The notes beneath the pieces are model-generated. The model was not told the DNA's origin. It ran no database searches and worked only from the letters and a program-made list of their open reading frames with translations. The translations under genes and the position numbers were made by a program. A stretch of DNA of 64,000 nucleotides from Spodoptera frugiperda (taxonomy: Eukaryota; Arthropoda; Insecta; Lepidoptera; Noctuidae): positions 9,276,473-9,340,472 of the forward strand of contig NC_064229.1 in assembly GCF_023101765.2 (NCBI RefSeq), in the 5' to 3' direction. Shown one piece after another: positions 42,314 through 54,260 of this stretch (positions are counted from its first letter, which is position 1; each line of letters begins with the position of its first letter).

Positions 42314-42470
42314 GCGTGGGAGAGCCATGCTTCGGCACGAATGACCGGCTCGACCGGAGTGATACCACGGCCTCACAGAAAACCGGCGTGAAACAATGCT
42401 TGCGTTGTGTTTTTCTTGTGAGTGTGGTTATCGCAAGCCCAATTACCGCCCCCCCCCCCTTCCCAATTTT
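42314..42470 (+). mobile_element. SINE-D 5' part
   Basis: CGTGGGAGAGCCATGCTTCG, GATACCACGGCCTCACAGAA and a poly-C stretch near 42450. Confidence 0.65.
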
Positions 42471-42477
42471 ACGTTAC

Positions 42478-42575
42478 GTTACCGCACTGGGATTTCCTCA
42501 TGTATCGTGGATGCGTTTACAAACATACAAGTTCACATACACATGACACCGAAACCCAAAACAACATATTTCTGT
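42478..42575 (-). mobile_element. SINE-B 3' part
   Basis: CACTGGGATTTCCTCATGTA, CGTGGATGCGTTTACAAACA, AGTTCACATACACATGACAC. It directly follows SINE-D, so the two are joined. Confidence 0.6.
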
Positions 42576-45500
42576 GACATTATAATTATTATATTATGCA
42601 AACAAAATATCCCAGTCACAAGACCAATCCACAACATCGACAAAACAGATCCAATCCCTTCTACCTAGCAATTTGATATCAGCTTCGTAATCCCGTCTGC
42701 CACAAACAATGCGCCGGAATACATTAGCTTGAAGCGAAGCCACGACTTCCAGTCCCCTTTGAAGTATTGCTTTACCAAATTAAGTTCTGCCAGAATGGTT
42801 TGCTACAATAGTTTTGTCTTCAGCGAATCGCCTTTTGTTCGTTCGTTGGTTTGTAAGTCAACTTGGTTTGGTAATGAATATTTTGTCATTGTCGTCTTGG
42901 TTATAGTTTGTTCTTGGTTTGGTGTTTAGGATCTCTTTTTTGTTGAAGTTTGTTTTGGTGATAGTATTATTATTCAGTTTTGAAAGTCCTTGACGATAAC
43001 GCAAAACGGTGGTTAATTCATCGTTATCTATCTAGCTCTTTGGATTTATATCATAAACGATAGTCCGAGTCAAAGACGTCCACATAATAAAATGTATTAT
43101 GTCATTTCTTTTTTTTCTGAATTTTATGAAACCATGAATTCCATATAAGGACTCGTTTCACATTGTCTAGATAGCCTCAATGTATCAGATAACTTTGAAT
43201 TAAGAATTATGCGTAATTTGTATGCACTATCTATCTTATAACTTTATCAGGCACTTATACGAAGGTGGTGAAATATATCTTATTTTGACATTGGGTAAAA
43301 ACAAAAAAAAAAGGGAGGAAATAAAAGAATGCCACAATTCCATCCATCATTAGATCTATACCACTACAATCTCACGGATAATGAACCCTTACAAATGGAG
43401 TACAAGAGTGAAAGAGGAAAACTTCAAGAATCCTACAACAGCAACAAATGTAGTGTGAAAACATCACAACACAATTTCGTATACACGCATTTTATTTTCC
43501 ATTTCCAGTCAGTAAGTTCGCAATAATGATACAACTGGAACATTTAGCGATACAATAAAATCTAAAATATACTGTAGAGCCGTACCAATAAATTCCTGAA
43601 CTCATTGACGTACAAACTGCCTGTTTTGAATTTCACTAGCTTTTGAACGAGATCCGAAGCACTTAGACACGGATCGCTACATGAGATACACACTTCAATT
43701 TCCATCATCCAACGTTTTGATACGAAAATAAATAACTTATGTTTTTATTTCAATGGAATGCAATAGTTGGAAAAAGCCATATCGTATTCAATTCGTTCGA
43801 CTTTTATTAATAAACGATGTCAAAGGTAGATCTGAATACAAAAAACCAATTCCAGCTGCTATTCGATATTAAGTTTTTAAAATGGATAAAAAGTATGGTA
43901 TTGATAACATTTTATATTGTGATTGAATACTATTTCAATATGCTTTAACTTAATATAACATTTCTTAAACAATTTTTCTAAACAACAAAAAAATCATGCC
44001 TTGCGAATTCCAACACAAGATTTTCTTCGCAAAATGATTCACCATCCTCCCGTTCAGTATGTCCCAAACGTCTTATGCCTATCGAGAGGCGTTTAAGAGC
44101 ATCTCGCCATAACAATAAACTTTGAAGGGACGCCACATTTACATACGTATTGCTGCTTAAAATGTTTGACAGTTCCAAACAGATGTAGTATTGTTCAGAT
44201 TTGGGTAAAGCCTTTGATGAATACGATATAAGATGGTTATCTTAGTCCATATTGTTCATAGTTCTGATGATTTGTTGAGGTTGTTAGTGGGCTTTTAAGC
44301 TATTTGGGAGTTCTCTGGGTATTGGTAAATGTGAATTATTGAGTGTGGATGAAGAGGTATGTTTTGAAGCTATTGTTTGTGTTAAGAGGTTCATTAGTGG
44401 AAAGTGCTTGTAATGTATGGGTTTGGACGTGCTTGGTTGAATTAGATGGGGAACGTTAAGTAAGATTTTAGTTTCAGGTTAACATGTAAATGGTGTTATT
44501 ATTCTGATTTATTCGATATTTATACTAGTAATTTTTATTTCAGATAATATTATAATTATATCTTTATTGGTTCTCACGAATAATCAAAAGGTATCGTTGC
44601 TATTTTTATATCATCCAACTGTCATTGGGATTCTTAACAGTAAAAGAATAAATACATAGCTTGCGCAAACTCAATAACAATTCAATTTATTTCCAAGATG
44701 TCCCACCAATTTTTTCACACCCATCAATCTATTGAAGCGAGTCTAAATGATCGATTGCCTTTTTAACATCCGTATCACCATCACATAGAGTTCAATTTTC
44801 AGCAGCAGTTTTGAATTCACAAAAATGTAAAGTTATCATTCACATTCAGTCGTGTGGACGGATGCGATCCGTCACGTAAACGACGCGTGCCCGCGATTCA
44901 TCAAAAATGATAGTTTTGCAACAATTTTATCTTCATTGTCAATGATTGTTCAATTTGTTTCTGAATTTTGTTCTATTATGTATATTTCCATTTTGTATGT
45001 GAATATTTTTGTTGCAGTTCTCAACTGTATATTGAATTTAGATTTAAACATTGATATATCAAATAAATACACTATTTCCAATTGTAAATTAATAATCAAG
45101 CTGCACAGAAATTACAGCAAAATCTCATTAACTCACAAAGAAATAACTTCGCACGTACACCATGTTGTAGCAGTGGGATTATTCAACGTAGACATGTAAC
45201 AGCGAAACACAACAAACAAAACAATTTATTAAATAAACCTCAACAAAATATACGTCCTGTTCCACCAGCAGTGACAACCCAATAAAGTAAAAACATCGGA
45301 CACGTCGACTCCAATAAAGTGGAAAACGGGAAATATACAAAACGGACATTAAACAAACAAAGTGTAACATTTCAATCCTTTATAGCAAAGATTTAAAGCC
45401 CAAAATCCTGTAAAATTTAATTTTGATAGATGCGCGTGAATTCGCAACAATTACAAAATAGCGGACTTTGATTTAGGTGGTACTGGAAGTGGTACTTCAA

Positions 45501-45747
45501 AAATCGAACTTAACGACAGTAAATAGAGACTATAATTATGTTGTTTTGATGATAAAGATTTAGGAGTATCCACAATATTTAGTGAAAATATCATTCGTGT
45601 TAATAAAACAGAGAAAATCTGTGATAAGGTTGAAGTATGAGATTCAACTAATTATGAATCATATGACAAACATTTAAAAGGTAAATGAACGTTAAATGCA
45701 AAACTGAAGAAAATACTTTTATCTTTCATATTATGGTCATATCATAT
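42576..45747. other. Long AT-rich stretch without recognised repeats
   Basis: A GC-richer patch at 44845-44905 (CGTGTGGACGGATGCGATCC, GTCACGTAAACGACGCGTGC, then CCGCGATTC) could be regulatory or part of an exon. The open frame across it starts with GTG and has no known domain. No gene called. Confidence 0.35.
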
Positions 45748-45930
45748 CGCAGGGAGCCGTTGGATGCAGGTTGCTTCAGTCATTGGGGGAGGCCTGGTCA
45801 GCAGTGGATGTCTTGTGGCTGTTATGGTGCTGATCGTGATGATTGTGGTCATAAGACTACAATTAAGTGGGTTATTAAGGGTAATTAATGGTGGAAGGGA
45901 ACAGGCTGATGATGATGATGATGGTGGGTA
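45748..45930 (+). mobile_element. LINE 3' ends, two in tandem
   Basis: GGAGCCGTTGGATGCAGGTT, ATTGGGGGAGGCCTGGTCAG and CAGTGGATGTCTTGTGGCTG match a lepidopteran LINE C-terminus. A second GGCTGATGATGATGATGATG end follows at 45903. Confidence 0.6.
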
Positions 45931-47044
45931 ATTATTTTTTGACACTTTTACGCGCCTCACTTTTAAGAAACGGAGTATTATAGAATCTAAACTAAATCTA
46001 AATAATATCAATGTTAAAAAATTACAAATTTTAAACCATTTCCAGCAACACAACATCATCAAAAATCCACGTCGGATTTGGCTGTCGCAAAGCTGAAACA
46101 CGGATCAAGTGAGCTTACACGGGCGATGTCGCGCGCACCGTTTACACTAATTGCGATCCAATGCGATCCGATCCGGAATGTAACGAATCATTTGCATTCT
46201 AGATAAGTCTGCAGTGATGTTTCGTAAGGGTTGGAAGGTAATTAGGTGTGTAGATAAGGTTTGAAGACTGATTAGCTTGGTGGTAGTAATGATGTTGATT
46301 GATTGGAGGCTGATGGTGTGATGGTTGAGGTTCAGTAGCTGGATTATCCATGACTTTTTTGTTTTACGATATTATTTGTATTGTTTATGTTTGAAGTAAA
46401 ATTTGTATTCCTTTTTTATTACAATATTTGAGTAGTATTACAAGAAACTTTTATACGTAAATGGGTGAATGACATAGTCACAAATCACGAGTTACAATAT
46501 TAGAAATATTTAAGTCGACTAGAATTAGTGAATTATTCAAATTGAGCTTAGAGGACATATAGTTTTCAAAAGGAGAAGATTTTAGAGATACTACCTGATT
46601 TAATGAAAATGAAGATGATAAGGAAAATAATATAAAATATAAGTTTATTGAATTCTAGGACCAAACCTGATTGATCGTGAAACATCAAACATTGAACACA
46701 AGAATACCAAAGATTTAAAAGAAACATTCGATAAACATTTAAAAAATTTAAACCAACCACATTAATTATGATAATCAAAACCAAAGTAACAAGATCTAGA
46801 GTTCTAGACTAGGAAACTAGCCAATAATACATGAGACCGAGACCAGTTAACCGACTGCGAAGTAAACTTTATCTCCAATGGCCATCGGTCACTGTCTCAA
46901 CTAATTCCTGTCTAAGATAACTAAAGCTAAACGGTCTCTACGTGATGTTAGTTTTTCCTTATAGACCGAGAGCCCAGAGCCACCAGATCTTCCTTATTGT
47001 CTGACAGACAAAACATACGTTAAAGTCATACATCAGACTATAAG
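45931..47044. other. AT-rich DNA with a GC-richer patch
   Basis: The patch at 46100-46190 (GGGCGATGTCGCGCGCACCG, GCGATCCAATGCGATCCGAT) is single copy, with the internal direct repeat GCGATCC. No gene recognised. Confidence 0.35.
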
Positions 47045-47165
47045 TGCAATACTTTTAATAACTGACATCAAAAAACAAGCAATTTCTCAGTTTGATCTGT
47101 ATGTTGCAATTATCTCGCGATTGGCTGAACAGATTTTCATGCAGTTTTCAAAAAGTCTTGGCCAA
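47045..47165 (+). repeat. Repeat G copy
   Basis: TCAGTTTGATCTGTATGTTG, ATTATCTCGCGATTGGCTGA and CAGATTTTCATGCAGTTTTC. Confidence 0.55.
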
Positions 47166-48865
47166 AATTGGCCATCGGTTTAAGCTAGCAAGTATCTATA
47201 TGCTCACTATACACACTAAGACTAACCTATAATATATGTTTTAAGAGTACACAAAAAAATTAACATCTGTTCTGAAGACTCTCAGGATCTTGGACTATTA
47301 TCCAACTCAATTGTTTTACCAGACAAATACTCGGTGAAAGGGACTGGGGCAAAGATATTGGATGACGAACAAATACAATGGGTTTTGTTAACAAATATTT
47401 CTTTGGTGGTGAAGTTGTCGTTAATATGGGTGAGGCTGGGAATGGTGTTAGTGATTAGAGTAATGATAAATTAATTGCTGGTGCTGAGAATTACAAAACA
47501 GAAAATCCTAGTAATAGTTTGTTTGTTCCGGGTAATATAGTTAAAGCTTTAAAACTGGCTATCGTATTTGTGGCTACGTTAACAAACACCTAGGATTTCT
47601 TTTGTGAGTTTTAAAAAATATGCCTGATTATGTGAAATTCAAAAACTTCACAGGCCAACATGACGTGACATGAAAAAAAAAAATGTTGCAAGAAATTTCT
47701 TTCTATTGCAACAATTTTTTTATGACTTGTTAAGTAGAGCTGCAATAATATTATTAAATCAAATATAATTATCATAATAAATACACATACGCAGTCTCAC
47801 GCTTCTACAAAAACTTCAATTTTACAATTTAAAAGTACCAACACGTGTCTACAATTTCCCATGATTTTAAAAATAATTTATGTATTTGTGACACGACGCG
47901 TGATCAATTGAGTGTTATAGAAACCATTAAACATGAGTTAACATACATTGACTTGTTTGCAACACGCCCTACAGTTTAAACTATTTTGATTTAGCACTTC
48001 ACCATCATCAAGCGATTTTCAACCATCAGTGTTGTCCATGAAAGCTTAAAATTGATTGTTCGTTGTATTTTTTTGTTCAAACTTAAGTTTTGCGCACGCG
48101 TCTTCACACATGAGTGGATTAAAGTCGTTTGTCATATTTAGATGTTTGTTATTATGTAATTATTTGCTAATGTTCGAGGCGTGAGAATGTTTGAATTGAG
48201 ATTTCAATCTGTTTGCTGTTTACAATTAATTATTTTTCTTTTTGCGTCTTTTACTACCAATTCTCAACTTCTTTTTATTTATTTTTTTGTTTTGATGATA
48301 CAAAATATGTATTTGGAACTTGAATACTTTTTAGACTTCAAAGTTTATGTCCTGTGTCAAGTAAAAATCACTAATTTGGGCTTAATAAGACAATAATGAA
48401 GTCGAGTCAATTAGTTCATCACTCAAATCAGTTACCGTCAATTTCTAACATTAGCCTCAAACACAGGTAGTCAACATCAATCAAAGGAAAATCAAATACT
48501 GACCAAGACAATGCAAGCAGCCAACAGAAGCAATTGCTCGAAATGACTAAAATTCATACATCAAAGGCATATCAGTACTATTGGACACTAATTGGATTAT
48601 CTGAGTACAATATTAGAGAGATAGGCGAGAGAGGCCATGTCAAAGTACAGTGACCCTTGCGCCTTGACGACAATGCTAGGGGAGCGGAATGCTTCGGGCG
48701 ATGAGGGTATGTTGGCTCTATAGATAAGTGTGTAGATATGTGTGTCCAGGAGAATAGATTCACTGTGTATAAGGGTGCTGGTTTGGTTGTTACATCGATT
48801 TTGGATGATGACGAATACGTGGTATTAAAATTTGATAATACAACTACAATAATCATTTATTATGT
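47166..48865. other. Unique AT-rich DNA
   Basis: Nothing recognised; open frames are short and compositionally skewed. Confidence 0.35.
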
Positions 48866-48965
48866 CCAATAATTAGCAAAATTAAGAAGAAGGTCTTCAA
48901 TGTTCGAAGGCATTACGTGCCGTAATGTGCACCTCTCCCCATGCCCGCCCCTTCATATATACAAT
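48866..48965. mobile_element. Interspersed repeat with a GTGCCGTAATGTGC tract
   Basis: GGCATTACGTGCCGTAATGT, GCACCTCTCCCCATGCCCGC recurs inverted at 59285-59345 (GTGCACATTACGGCACGTAA). The outer arms CAATAATTAGCAAAATTA and ACAATTAGCAAAATTACAA are near direct repeats and might be a degraded target duplication. Confidence 0.5.
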
Positions 48966-49540
48966 TAGCAAAATTACAATCAAAACTACTAATTCATTAA
49001 CATCAACAGTGATCAATTTTTGCTAGTTTAAACAATTGATCACAATTGACAAAGATAAATACAAATCCAAACACCAGCAATCCACCAAGCACAACTTTAC
49101 CAAATCACCCTCTAAAACACACTTAACTTAATAAATAAAAAGCAGACGATAAAATAGCAATACAAACGAGACCTTTAACAAACGATCCTAGCCCGAAAAT
49201 AATGGACGAGGTCCTGTTTTGCTTGACCAACGATTTATCAGAGGAAAATTTACATACATGGCAAGATTAATGTTCATCTGTCAGTTGTACATGTTCAATG
49301 GCTAACGGGCAAGAGTTGAGGGAAGATGGTGTAGCATCAATCATTACACGCTTCATATTTATTGCGACATTATTATCTTTTTCTATAGAGTTGAAAGGTT
49401 CTGGTTTCTTTTCTTGTGGGTCGTTTATTTCAATCACGTCTTTTGGGTGATCTATTTACTTCTAGAGTAGTTAACTTTCCTTACATTAAATAAACATTTT
49501 TAAAATGATGTAGCTACGGTTAATTATTAAGGTTGTGTAA
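48966..49540. other. Unique AT-rich DNA
   Basis: Nothing recognised. Confidence 0.35.
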
Positions 49541-49705
49541 AAAACATAGTCAGTTGGTCACTGGTGACAAAACGCTCTTCTCATATCGAGAAGGTTTGAG
49601 CATTAATCACCACACTTGCTCAATGCGGGTTGGTGACATAATTAGATTAGATTTCAGCCATGATCGTCCCACTGCAGGGCAAAGGCCTCTACCTTCCTTC
49701 CACTC
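49541..49705 (+). mobile_element. Retroposon fragment
   Basis: GAGAAGGTTTGAGCATTAAT, CACCACACTTGCTCAATGCG is shared with 63420-63500. A CCCACTGCAGGGCAAAGGCC tract typical of lepidopteran repeats follows. Confidence 0.5.
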
Positions 49706-49940
49706 CTCTCTGTTTTGCCAATCCTTGATATAATAGATCAATTGAATTATTTTGAACATCTTCTTCGTCATTGTGAATGACAAAAGCAGTTAGATATATA
49801 ATTAGTATTTCAGCAGCAGATAGTACAAGTTTTGCTTAAATAATAGTAAACAGGAACGATAAAAATGTTTCCAATCAAACTCCAATAAAACTTCACTTGA
49901 CTCATAAAAAAGATCAAAAAAGCAATTCTAAATCGAATTG

Positions 49941-50360
49941 TACAAAAAAGGCGTGATTCGTCCAACGGGATTGGTTCCCGGCTATTATTTTCGCGTAAAT
50001 CGTTCAGATTTAAAACTCTCGGACCAACGTCCAATTCACGATTCAACAAAATGCTTGTCCATCCTGATAGATGCCCGCAGACGCTGTGGAAAAATGCTAG
50101 AGGAACGAATGTTTCCAAGCGATTTCAAACCTAAGAATTTGAAGTTGAAAGTTGAGAATTGTGTGGCGATGTTAACATGCTTGGTCAGATTGGAGCTGAA
50201 CGGTGACGTTAAAGAAGAATCAGATAAAGCAGTTAAAAAACGAGTGCAATTACGTTCGCCTTATCTCTACGTTTCTGTCAGGGATGACGTAAAAATCCCC
50301 TGTTTTGAATTGCTAAAAAACAAGGCGTCAGATGTCAGTATAATCCGCCAATTAAAATGA
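49941..50360 (+). CDS. Possible coding exon or small ORF, unrecognised
   Basis: An open frame of about 140 codons ends with TGA at 50358-50360. The open stretch begins with TTG, and the first ATG is about codon 53 (88 residues left). The composition looks protein-like (balanced, Lys/Asp/Leu/Val), the GC content is above its surroundings, and it lies in single-copy DNA with no repeat overlap. I recognise no domain, signal peptide or membrane segment. There is no convincing splice acceptor at its left edge, only ACAAAAAAG. It may be a terminal exon of a gene outside the recognised models, or chance. Read it as a lead, not a gene call. Confidence 0.25.
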   Translation, partial: YKKGVIRPTGLVPGYYFRVNRSDLKLSDQRPIHDSTKCLSILIDARRRCGKMLEERMFPSDFKPKNLKLKVENCVAMLTCLVRLELNGDVKEESDKAVKKRVQLRSPYLYVSVRDDVKIPCFELLKNKASDVSIIRQLK

Positions 50361-50815
50361 AATCTGACACTGTTTGAACTCATTAATGAAATTGAGCAAA
50401 TTATTTTTGGCTTCACAAATAAGGCTCATTATGGATCAAATGCAAATTTTAATATTTTGTAAAAAGGCTTCGAATTTGTGGGATCATGTTGTATACTGGT
50501 AATTGATAAGTGGGTTTCCATTGAAAGGATTCATGGATTGCTACTGAGCGGATTTAAAAAGAAAATTTATAATATATTTTTAATTACGATAATACGTTTC
50601 CTATTGAGGCGTTTTCAGCTTAACAGCTAATCATTTTTTATTTGTATGGTGTATGATAGTGAGTTAAATATTGCTTTGTATTGTGTATTTTGGCTAGTAT
50701 GTATTAAGTTTTACTACGAGTATCAAGCTCGCAGATTCGAATTCACGTTTGATGCCCGAAAATAATAAATAACGTCTTTTCCTAAATATTCTTACTTATC
50801 CTTTAACTTCATTGT
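50361..50815. other. Unique AT-rich DNA
   Basis: Nothing recognised. Confidence 0.35.
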
Positions 50816-50975
50816 TGGCGCGGTGCCTGGGCAACTGGCTCCCGTGCGACGTGTAGCGGGTTCGATTCCAGCACAGCACTCTTTATGTGATCCACATATT
50901 ATTATTCCGGATCTAGGTGTCATGTGTATGTGAAATTGTGTAATTGTAAATGCACCCAAGACACAGAGAATAACA
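50816..50975 (+). mobile_element. SINE-B copy
   Basis: TTGGCGCGGTGCCTGGGCAA (A-box), GTAGCGGGTTCGATTCCAGC (B-box), GTGTCATGTGTATGTGAAAT, ending with an A run. Confidence 0.75.
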
Positions 50976-51567
50976 TTTAAAAAAAAATAGGTACGTATTT
51001 AACAAACTTTGAATTTTATATCACTTAAATATTATCTAGCCACACTTATACACCAAAAATAATATAAACTCCGTGTGTCCCCATATCGCATGCAAATGAA
51101 GTCATCCATGCATATAATATGCATCGCAACGGAAGCCTATACAGTTATACAGGGTGCAGCCTATACAACTGTACAGGGTGTGCACGCCACATAAGTTAGT
51201 GTTGTATGAATTATGTACGTTGGCACTTTGGAAGCAATTAACAGGTTTCCATTACATAACTCAACGATGTCTACTCACTTAGGTTTCGGTGAGCCGGTTG
51301 GTGAGTATGGAGTGGTAGTTCTATTTTAATAACTTTTCTTTGTTATACACGCAATAATTACAAAAATAGTGTGAGTGATACTTACGGCTAAGTGATTGGT
51401 GACAACATAATTGGATTCTCGTATTCTCGCACCCAAGCGTTTCCTGTTGTGTTTTTTAAACGAAAGGACTTTTCGATGAACAGACATACAAGCTAGATTT
51501 TTTAACAATAAGCTTTATGCGTGATGTTGATTTTTTTTAAATAAATACTTTCGAAGATACATCGAAA
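50976..51567. other. AT-rich DNA with a short tandem duplication
   Basis: CAGCCTATACA and ACAGGGTG are repeated in tandem at 51130-51182 (GCCTATACAGTTATACAGGG then GCCTATACAACTGTACAGGG). No gene recognised. Confidence 0.4.
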
Positions 51568-51623
51568 TTAATTATTATGTTATCGGCTTACTGATATGAG
51601 TAAGCCGATAACATAATAATTAA
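51568..51623. repeat. 23-bp perfect hairpin, MITE-C end
   Basis: 51568-51590 and 51601-51623 are exact reverse complements around a 10-nt loop CTGATATGAG. The right arm plus TTTAGTATGTCTCACGAAAG is the MITE-C end also seen near 57440-57490. Confidence 0.85.
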
Positions 51624-53285
51624 TTTAGTATGTCTCACGAAAGATACAATAAAGATACATCGATTTGAAATATCGTGTTACGTCACTTCTAGGTCCATTT
51701 TACATGACGTATGTGCTACTACTCCTAAACTTCGATTCGTTTTAGCTAAATATTGTTATGACATGACAAAATAAAGAAATTACTTGTTTAATATTTTCTC
51801 ATTACCTAACTGACGGACTAAATAGATTTTAAATTTTCAGACCCCATCATATTCTAATTTCTTCATCTAAAAGCAATTCCCTTTCCTCTTTAACTAACTC
51901 TCTAATCCCATGTCCACTTCTAATAGCGGTCGTCTGAATAATAATCAAACTCACATAAAATTTCAATAATGGCATCGCTAACTGCCATCCGATGCAAATG
52001 TGGGTAGTTGTTCCTGAGGCACGGAGCTTCGTTCATTCGTTTATTCGCTCCCTAATTGTTCTATATGGCCAGTGATAAATTTTGATTTGAGAACTTTCTT
52101 TGAATTCATTATCGTGTTCTTATTTTAATTTTTGTTCTTTTGTTTTTTAATGAGATTTTATGGTTTTCGTTAAGTTTGATTGGTGTATTCTGTTTTTGCA
52201 CTTCTGTTCTTTTTTTTATATGGGGGAAGATTTCATTGGTTATGTCAGACGTCGTAATTTTTTTTCATAGCGCTTTTTTTAAATGGGGAATATCAACCAA
52301 TGGCGTCTCTCGCCTTTACTACGAAAAACGTCGAACGACGACACTAAACTAATAAACGACACTAATTTTAACTAAACTACTCAATAGAATAACGTAACAT
52401 ATTCGCAAAATTACAATCAGGTTAACACGAAGTCCAATTTATTTTGTTTTAGCAATACAACCAACCTAATCAATCTAATTCCTACAAAAAGAACTCGCCG
52501 AAATTCCAACGAACAAACATTACACTAGAATGCAATCCTTTATACTTGGAACTAATTTTCATACACAACACACAGACGGTCAACCAATTCTAATCAATTC
52601 TCCTTCATAGAACTAAATTCCTACGGCATTCCGTTTCCTAGTAATTCATTCCATATGTATTATAAAGCGGATTTGTCTGTCTATCCATACAAAACAAAGA
52701 TGGCCTTTAGAGGCGTTTGGCCTTTCTGAAATCCAGCGGTCACCATTGTCCATTTAGCTTTAGGGGGTCGCGTAATCCAATAACTCAAGAACTTCACTTA
52801 CTGAACACTCGCCTTTAGCGCTCTAAAGCGGCAGGGGTCAACGTAAACTGGTTGTGAACCGGTGCAAACCAGATGTAAGGGGAATGAACTGGAATATTAT
52901 AGGCAGAATAGGAACAGAATGTGGTTTCCGTATATGAGATGGTGACATCTGATAGGTGGATATGCATGTTATCGGTGCATAGTGATGGTGTTTGAAGATG
53001 TCGATGATCTTGACGATGTACGGTACCTATTATTTCTAACTAAAAAGCCTATGACCACTTTTGTGGTTTAAAAAGTTGGAACCTTTTATACTCCGTGGCA
53101 AACTTATTAAAAACATACATGCTTATAAAAAACATACATACATAATTTCATTCCTGTCTCCAATGGGTGTATCCAGAGACAATGAGACGCCAATTGCTAT
53201 GATTCTTACACACCTCCTTCGCTTCATCAAAAACTATTTTTTTTTAAACATAATTTTATAACTATTTTATTCCAAATTCTATTAA
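51624..53285. other. AT-rich DNA
   Basis: Partly GC-balanced patch at 52680-52880, with no repeats matched in the window. No gene recognised. Confidence 0.35.
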
Positions 53286-53404
53286 CTGCCGCGCTCAAAG
53301 ACATTTAATGATTACTTAAACAATTCCTTAGTAACGATTTTGTGTAGAAAACAATCGCTAAGGACTGAGTTAAGTAACTATTAAAGGACTTTGAGTAAGG
53401 TGAC
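53286..53404. mobile_element. MITE-H copy
   Basis: CTGCCGCGCTCAAAGACATT, AATGATTACTTAAACAATTC, GTAACGATTTTGTGTAGAAA, and the inverted end GGACTTTGAGTAAGGTGACA. Confidence 0.6.
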
Positions 53405-54095
53405 AGCGATAGCTAAGGTGATCATTAATATTAGACAACCAATAAGCTTAGTTGCTATAGTAAACAGAGTAAAAACGACTCCTGTGTAATTTCCAGTACC
53501 AAAAACTATCGACAACACATTCCCATCCCTACGCTTACATGCAACTATTACGATGCAAAGATATTTAGTGCTGTGCACATTGGCCAGTGCTTATCGACGT
53601 TCAGTAATTCAGTTTCACATATTAATGATGGTCATTCTGTGAGGTAGGCAGGGAACTACGATTATGCTATTATCAGAATCTGTAAGTACATGCAAGCATA
53701 TCAACCTACACATTTGTATCAGTAATCTTTATTAGATTTCCAACTTTATTGTTACGTTGTAAGGTTCGATAATCAAAAATCGATTGGGGTAGTTTGATAT
53801 GCTGGTCGGTATAGGTAATTAGGTACAGATTGCTTATAATGAGGCTTCGATTTAGTGGGAGCCTGGAGGCATTCCTAGCAGTTGTAAGTAGTCTTGTGTA
53901 AGGTATGTGGTCTGGTATGCTGTAATTGTGTTAGCATTGTTAGTTAGTATTAATTGTTGGGTAATTTACGTGGATTTGATTGTGGGTTTATGTTTGATAT
54001 TAGTTGGAATTTGAGAGGGAATATGTAGCAAATTTTTATTATCAAATAACCAATATTGAGAATTATTTTCGTGGGACATACTAAACTAATTATTA
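53405..54095. other. Unique AT-rich DNA
   Basis: Nothing recognised. Confidence 0.35.
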
Positions 54096-54260
54096 TTTTA
54101 AGAAACTCCACTAGTTTCAACCCACGACGAGGCGATTGTCGCCGCGCCAGAATGAAAAAGAGGTTCTCTGTTTGACCTGTATGCATGTTTGTGCGCGATT
54201 ATCTCACGTTTGACTGAACCAAATTAGATGCGGTTTTCAGCGTGTAATTTTTCAGATTTG
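54096..54260 (+). repeat. MITE-C scrap joined to repeat G
   Basis: AAACTCCACTAGTTTCAACC then CGATTGTCGCCGCGCC, followed by TTCTCTGTTTGACCTGTATG and GATTATCTCACGTTTGACTG of repeat G. Confidence 0.5.
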
